Made by a program: the position numbers and the translations under genes | The notes under the pieces: generated by a model | Told to the model about the DNA's origin: nothing | The model's database searches: none | What the model saw: the letters and a program-made list of their open reading frames with translations, nothing else | Shown: positions 58,561 through 64,000 of the stretch, in pieces | Layout: each line of letters opens with the position of its first letter | Position numbering within the stretch: the first letter of the stretch is position 1 | Origin: Cannabis sativa | Taxonomy: Eukaryota; Streptophyta; Magnoliopsida; Rosales; Cannabaceae | NCBI RefSeq assembly: GCF_029168945.1 | Contig: NC_083601.1 | Span: 22,534,160-22,598,159, forward strand | DNA length: 64,000 nt | Direction of reading: 5' to 3'

Positions 58561-60434
58561 CAGTGAGAAAGTATGTGAGGAAGTTTGAGAAAGTTGTACA
58601 TAGAAGGATAACGAAGTGGTTTCTATCAGATAAGTTAAGAAGGAGAGAGCATATCTTCAGTCCCCTTTCATTATTCCTTTTCAAGAAAAAAAGTCTCTGA
58701 AGCTTAAGTATTACCATCTCGATCAACAGCAACAACAATAATTACTGTGATGAGGCTCATTACTTGGATTATAATTTTCAAATAGAAATGAAAAGAATAA
58801 TAAGAGACAGACTTGTAATAATGGTTCTGACATAGTGGAAAAGCTTGGAATTGGATATGGGTCATGCATGCTCTAAATTTTGAAGGGTATTGGCCGAACC
58901 AAACGAGTATAGTATAATTCTCTGATGTTCACTGTTTCTTTTACATTTCTTTTGTTTACTTAATATTTCTGAAAATGACCACATTGCACTTCTTTTCACC
59001 ATTTTAATACTAATAATGAATCAATAAATGGGCACTCTGAAGTATCATTTAAGCAGTAGAAAACATTTTCTGCTCAGAAAAATCAGCATCATAATTAACA
59101 ACTAAGAAACCATGAGGTCAATCAAGGCCAGCCAATGTGACTGTTTAAGCTGTTCAATTTGCTATTATTACAACGTGATCAGTAGAAACAAACTCTTTCA
59201 TCACCCGGGAAGACTTGTTCGAGTTTACTTACATTAATTACTCTTTTTCACAACTAATGAATTTATTTAGGGACCTGTAAAATTACAGTTGCTTAGCTCA
59301 ATCTTCATCTGCACTGGAAGTTGAATCTCTTGCTTTGCAATTAAAGAGAGAGTTGTTCTGCTACTGTTTTGGATTTTCAAGAGCAGAGCAAAACAGAGTT
59401 GATTCGATATATATGATTTTTCTGGTTGTAATGTTTAGTTTCTTTGGTTTAATCTTTGAATTTTCCTTAATAACAATGACATTGTCTGTAGTGGTCTAAT
59501 AACCTAATAACGTTCTGGTTTTAAACCCAATTTGTATGGGGTGTTATGTAAATCCTCACATCACTTTGAGATTTTACACACCTCAAAATGAGACAAATAG
59601 AACTTTACTATAGCAAATGACTTTTCTTTTTTCGAAAAAAAAATATAAGTGAAAAACCTGTTAAAACTAGAATTCGTAAAAATGTAAAATAAGAAAAAAA
59701 AAAAAAAATCAAATTTTAAGTATTTTGTGTAAATTTTCATTTATATTTGGCAAAAAAGAAGAGTACTAATTAGTAATTAGTAGTATAATAATCCTTAAAA
59801 AAATAGTAGTATAATAATAAGAAAAAAAATAAAAGGTCATTCATTTGGCTAGACTTGTACAGTTGCACAACTTACATAAATTTAGAAATTTCATAATTAT
59901 TATAATTTTGTTTTAAAATTAAAACTTGATTTTTTAATAAATTTATTAATTAAATTAAAAAAAAAGTTCTCATTTAAATAATTTTTTATCAAAATTTTCT
60001 AATTTATTTTTTAGTAAAACTTGCATTGTTTACGAAATATACATGGCATTCTTATTAAATTTGCAAACAATATAATAATTCATTCACTTATAAATACAAA
60101 TGTATATTGGTCATATTTAAAAATAATTGAACTATTTTTTTTTTCTAGATACCAAAATAAATAAAGGTGTATCAATGTACTCCTTTTAGGAGCTACATTG
60201 TAGAATTCTTTAATATATGTATATTACATAATTTTTTAAAAACAATTTAATATAATAATTTGATGATTAGTAAATATGTTAGACGTTAAAATTTTAATAA
60301 TTTTTTTTATTATTTTTGTATTGTCAATATTTTATTAGATTAATTTTTGAATTTTTATTATAATATATAATAATAATGATAGTGTAAATTTTTAAAATTT
60401 TAATAATTTTAAGATATTGTGGTGTGGGTGGTTT
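58561..60434. other. Noncoding AT-rich stretch upstream of the hAT-like element
   Basis: No gene that I can support. One less AT-rich patch (59270-59470) has an open frame without recognisable motifs. The rest is A/T runs. Confidence 0.45.
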
Positions 60435-61045
60435 TAGGGATGAACATATTGATCGGATTTGATTCGGACCCAACCAACCCGCCTGGCCCTGACCCGGTCA
60501 ACTCAAAAAATTAAAAAAAAAAATCCATTTTGTTTGGACGTGTCGGGTTTAGCCTAGTACACTTTCGGGCAGGTTCGCGAGTTAATTTTTTATGGTCACC
60601 GGATTTTGGGTTGAACCCGAACCTGCCCGCCGACGCAGTTACTTTTTTTTTTTCTCATATATAATATATTAAAAAAATATTATAAAATCTAATCATTTTA
60701 TTTTTACTACATAGACAATATATTAAAAATAACAATATATAATATATTGTATATAGTTTGAAATTTCACTTTTGTATTTAAGATTTGAAATTAATGTATT
60801 TTTTATTTTATTTTAATTTAACGAATATAAATTATAGTGTTATAAGTTTATAACTTATATGTTTAATTTAATATATAGAAAAAAATTATATAAAATTTGA
60901 TTTTTTTTAGAAAAATTTAATGAGTTTATTGGGTCAACTCGAACCCGCGAACTCGAAACCTGCGAATCTGAACCATTTCACGGATCGGGCCCGAGTAAAT
61001 TTTTTGAATTCAAAACCCGCTCAATCCGCTCGATATTCAACCCTA
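60435..61045. mobile_element. hAT-like non-autonomous element
   Basis: Starts TAGGGATGAACAT and ends with ATATTCAACCCTA. The subterminal parts carry 'cccgacccgg / gggtcaactcgaacccgc' blocks like those of the hAT element at 53169-54144. The flanking 8-mers match at only 5 of 8 positions, so this is an older copy. No ORF. Confidence 0.65.
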
Positions 61046-61374
61046 CATGATTTGGTTTGAAAAAAGATGTCGGGAACACCCCTACATGCATGAGGTGGTC
61101 CTAAATAAGGCTTTATAATGGACTGTGTATTTTACACGTCAAAGAGCAGAGCCTAGTTTGGGACGACGTCGTTTCTGTATTTCTAATCCTAAGCTCTTTT
61201 CTTGTGAAAGTGGGAAACCCCAAACCCAAATCCATCCATTACTCACCTATTAATATTATCTTCAATTTAAACTTTTCTTCTCCAATTAGTCTCTACAATT
61301 ACATATTGCGTCTGGTTCGCTTTGGATTTCGCAATTCCAAACCCTAGAATACTATTTCATAAACAGCTCAAAAG

Positions 61375-61763
61375 GTATTTCCATTTTCCCAGGGTTCATT
61401 ACTTTACCTGAATTTAAATTTCGTGTTTTATCGGAAACCCTAATAATCGCAGTTTTATTATTCTAATTTCTCTTCTTCCATTTATTAGTAATTCGCTTGA
61501 GGTCTTCTATAACTTTGTAATTGCAATTTTATTTATCTATTAAAGGGTTGCAGTATTGAATTGGTGTTTGAAGAATTATGCTTGATTTTTATGGTAGCCC
61601 AATTTGTATATATATTTGGGATTTTGGGGTTTTTCTGTGTTGCTTTTATTGTTCCTAATCTGTTTTCCGATCCCTGATTTAATTTACGCTCTCACTCTTT
61701 TTATCTGGGCTAGTAATTCAGTTTTGGTACGTACTTATTGGAAGGTATTGATTTAATTTGCAG
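61375..61763 (+). other. Probable 5' UTR intron of the FYVE-SYLF gene
   Basis: A donor AAAAG|GTATTT and an acceptor TTTGCAG|GAGC bracket a T-rich stretch. The upstream GC-richer block (61140-61374) would be leader exon 1, and 61764-61812 would be the rest of the leader before the ATG. A first intron in the leader is common in plant genes. RNA evidence would be needed to confirm it. Confidence 0.55.
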
Positions 61764-61812
61764 GAGCTTTTGGTTGATTTTCATTTTGTGATTTTGTACA
61801 TACATCAACTTC

Positions 61813-63786
61813 ATGGCATCCGTTGATGGTAGAGTTACTTATTCTTCTCTCTCTAAGCTAGACCATGAGGACAGCCAACCCCATTATGATGACGACTTCA
61901 ATGATAATAGTGGATGGCCTGTGCCGGAGGGCAATATCAGTTACCCATCAGTATTGTCAAAGTCTTCAAAACAAGAATACTTGTATCAATTTCCCGATGA
62001 ATCAGAAGATTTTATTGGTGATGGATATGATTCAGGTGAGGATTTCAGCAATAACGCTCTCACAACTAAGACACCGGAGGTTAATTTGAAAAATGTGCTG
62101 AATGGGATATTTGCAATATTAACCGGGAGTAATAAATCTTTAACTGTTCCCACGAATAAGTCGTTACCCAGTTCAAATGTTTCGTTTCTGGGCTCTGGCA
62201 AGGACGGAAACACCTATTTACACTCCTCAGTTTACATTCCCAGTGCCCCGCCCCTTCTTGAGCCAAGTGGAATCAATTATAGTGCTTACAAAGAGGTATT
62301 GGATGCTGAACCCCCTGATTGGGTTCCTGATAGTGCTACCACAGTTTGCATGCAGTGCACTGCTCCTTTTACGGCTATTACTCGTGGGCGGCATCATTGT
62401 CGGTTTTGTGGGGGAATTTTCTGCAGAAATTGCTCTAAAGGAAGGTGCTTGTTACCTCTCAAGTTTAGAGAGAGGGATCCTCAGAGGGTCTGTGATACTT
62501 GTTACGACAGGCTTGATCCTTTACAGAGCATTCTTATCAACAGTGTTAGCAATGCTGCACAAATTGCAAAGCACGATGTGATGGATTGGACATGTACTAG
62601 AGGATGGTTGAATCTTCCTGTTGGTTTATCCATGGAACATGAGATATACAAAGCATCCAATACTTTGAGAAGCTACTGCCAGGTGCAATTTTGATTTTCA
62701 ATCCTCTTCTTTGTGATTATGTATCTGATAGTGACTTTTTCTATGTACTTGTGGAATATCATAAATTTGTGTTTAAACAAACAAAATTTTACAGTGAAAA
62801 TCACCTGTCATTGTGTTATTATGTAACATCTTTTTGTTGTTTTGTTCAATTTGACAGATTAGTAGGCTTAATTCTGAAAGGTCCATTCCTCTAGCTGTTC
62901 TTAAAGGAGCCAAGGGCCTTGCAATTCTAACAGTTGCTAAAGGTGGTGTTGTTGTGTCTTACAAAGTTGGCACCGGTTTGGTTGTTGCCAGAAGGTCAGA
63001 TGGATCATGGTCTGCCCCATCTGCCATATCCTCTGTTGGCTTAGGGTGGGGTGCTCAGGTATAATTTGCTATTGGGTTCAGCTGAATCAAGTTGAATGAA
63101 ATAAATAGATAGTAGGAATTTCATGTAGAAGGTTGTTGCAGTCTAAAGTCTTGCCTGTAGTTTCTTTCTGTTCCATTATTTCCGAAAATCTTATTATTGT
63201 TTCAAACTTAGTTGCTCTTTTAAGGTGATTATTCTTTATTACAGATTGGTGGTGAGCTTATGGACTTCATTATTGTTCTTCATGATTCACAAGCTGTCAA
63301 GACATTTTGTAGCCGCATGCATTTCTCTCTTGGTGCTGGCTGTAGCGCTGCTGCAGGACCTATCGGAAGAGTTGTGGAGGCTGATCTCCGTGCTGGAGAC
63401 AAAGGTTCAGGCATGTGCTACACATATAGCTGTAGCAAAGGTACCATACTATCTTTCCAATCTCTTGTGTGTTCAAATGTTTTGCATAGTTACATTCATG
63501 TATTTTGTGAGACCGAGACTGGGGAGCCTTGTCATCTATGGTTTCTTTCTTTATGTCATTGTAGCTCAAAAAACGCATTTGACTTATCACTTATTGTGTA
63601 GGTGCCTTTGTGGGAGTTTCATTGGAAGGGAACATTGTTACTACAAGGATGGATACTAATCTACGTTTCTATGGCGATCCTTACCTCACAACATCTGATA
63701 TATTGCTTGGGACAGTGGACAGGCCAAAGGCTGCGGAGCCCTTGTATGCTGCCCTTGATGGTCTCTATTATAGCTTGAGGCACTAG
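61813..63786 (+). CDS. FYVE zinc finger plus SYLF (Ysc84-type) lipid-binding protein, 4 coding exons, 483 aa
   Basis: Coding exons 61813-62682, 62858-63058, 63245-63440 and 63602-63786. All junctions are GT/AG and the joined 1452-nt frame is open. Residues 1-165 are acidic and low in recognisable domains. The FYVE domain (about 168-235) has W170-V-P-D173, zinc ligands C179, C182, C196, C199, C204, C207, C227 and C230, the basic R193-H-H-C-R motif, and R225-V-C. FYVE domains bind phosphatidylinositol 3-phosphate on endosomes. The C-terminal part (from about 275) is a SYLF domain ('LKGAKGLAILTVAKGG', 'GLVVARRSDGSWSAPSAI', 'GLGWGAQIGGELMDFIIVL', 'YSCSKGAFVGVSLEG'), which binds phosphoinositides and, in yeast and animals, links endocytosis to actin. 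Plants have a small conserved family with this FYVE-SYLF order. A role in endosomal trafficking is inferred from the domains. Confidence 0.93.
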
Positions 63787-64000
63787 TAGTTTCAGACGTT
63801 TATTTGCTCTTTGTACATACGTACATACGTAATGCTATATAGCATCTGTCTTGTTCAGTACTTACTACTCCCCCCATGTTATGTTTATGTCTCTCTGTGT
63901 TCAGTCTCATTGGTTTGGTTTTAATGTTTATTTCTCATCTTTGATTTTGTAACTGTACAAAAACTCAATCTCATTGATGTTGGTTAAGCTTAACTCTCAT
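63787..64000 (+). other. 3' UTR and downstream region of the FYVE-SYLF gene
   Basis: T-rich sequence after the stop, with short repeated 'catacgta' words near 63815. No clear polyadenylation signal was picked out. Confidence 0.4.

Noticed and set aside
59270..59480. Less AT-rich patch with an open frame ending in a hydrophobic stretch
   Set aside because: No family resemblance, no clear exon boundaries; not enough to call a gene.
62177..62581. 134-codon frame inside the FYVE gene
   Set aside because: It is an out-of-frame shadow of exon 1, whose own frame carries the FYVE domain.
1..64000. tRNA, rRNA and other RNA genes
   Set aside because: I saw no tRNA-like or rRNA-like sequence while reading, but a covariance-model search was not possible here.

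Overview
This window is AT-rich nuclear DNA of a flowering plant, most likely a eudicot. The grounds are intron-bearing genes with GT/AG junctions, a plant PSPG-type glycosyltransferase, a plant FYVE-SYLF protein, and dense Ty1/copia, Ty3/gypsy (Tat/Athila-like), L1-type LINE, hAT and CACTA elements. I cannot name the species from the sequence.

Three intact-looking host genes and one decayed gene lie in two gene islands. The first island (about 22.5-28.6 kb) has an eight-exon gene for a 399-residue protein with a DnaJ-type zinc-binding region and four CCHC knuckles (22795-25493, +), a frameshifted PNRC-like gene remnant (25933-26462, +), and a single-exon UGT72-like UDP-glycosyltransferase (27029-28489, -). 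The second island (61.4-63.8 kb) has a four-coding-exon gene for a 483-residue FYVE plus SYLF protein (61813-63786, +). There is no operon-like organisation, and I see no functional link between the genes.

The rest is mostly nested transposons, many with target-site duplications (TSDs) that give exact boundaries. On the left (1-19.4 kb) an L1-type LINE on the minus strand is split by three LTR insertions: a truncated LTR (1 to 5642, itself split by a deleted Tat/Athila-type element), a complete 10 kb non-autonomous element called here LARD-1 (5888-15949, TSD TGCTT), and a solo LTR (16780-18694, TSD CTGCA). In the middle and right, a Ty1/copia element runs from 34707 to 53021 (198-bp LTRs, TSD TTTAA). 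It holds a truncated relative of LARD-1 (LARD-2, 35999-40191) and a complete one (LARD-3, 41588-51373, TSD GAAAC).

That copia element landed in a minisatellite with a unit of about 34 bp. The same array was also hit by a hAT-type element (53169-54144, 8-bp TSD), a Tat-like solo LTR, a MITE and a solo LTR (56189-58061, TSD CATAC). Between the islands are a CACTA MITE (29698-30027, TSD GGT), another solo LTR (31807-33115) and a 5'-truncated LINE with a 16-bp TSD.

The most unusual material is the LARD family. Two complete copies share the same decayed copia pol. Two of the three copies carry different GC-rich hairpin islands downstream of the primer-binding site. The minisatellite that has acted as a repeated landing site is also notable. 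I found no CRISPR, phage-like or otherwise clearly new enzymatic system. Identity statements come from reading aligned stretches by eye; no alignment program was run.
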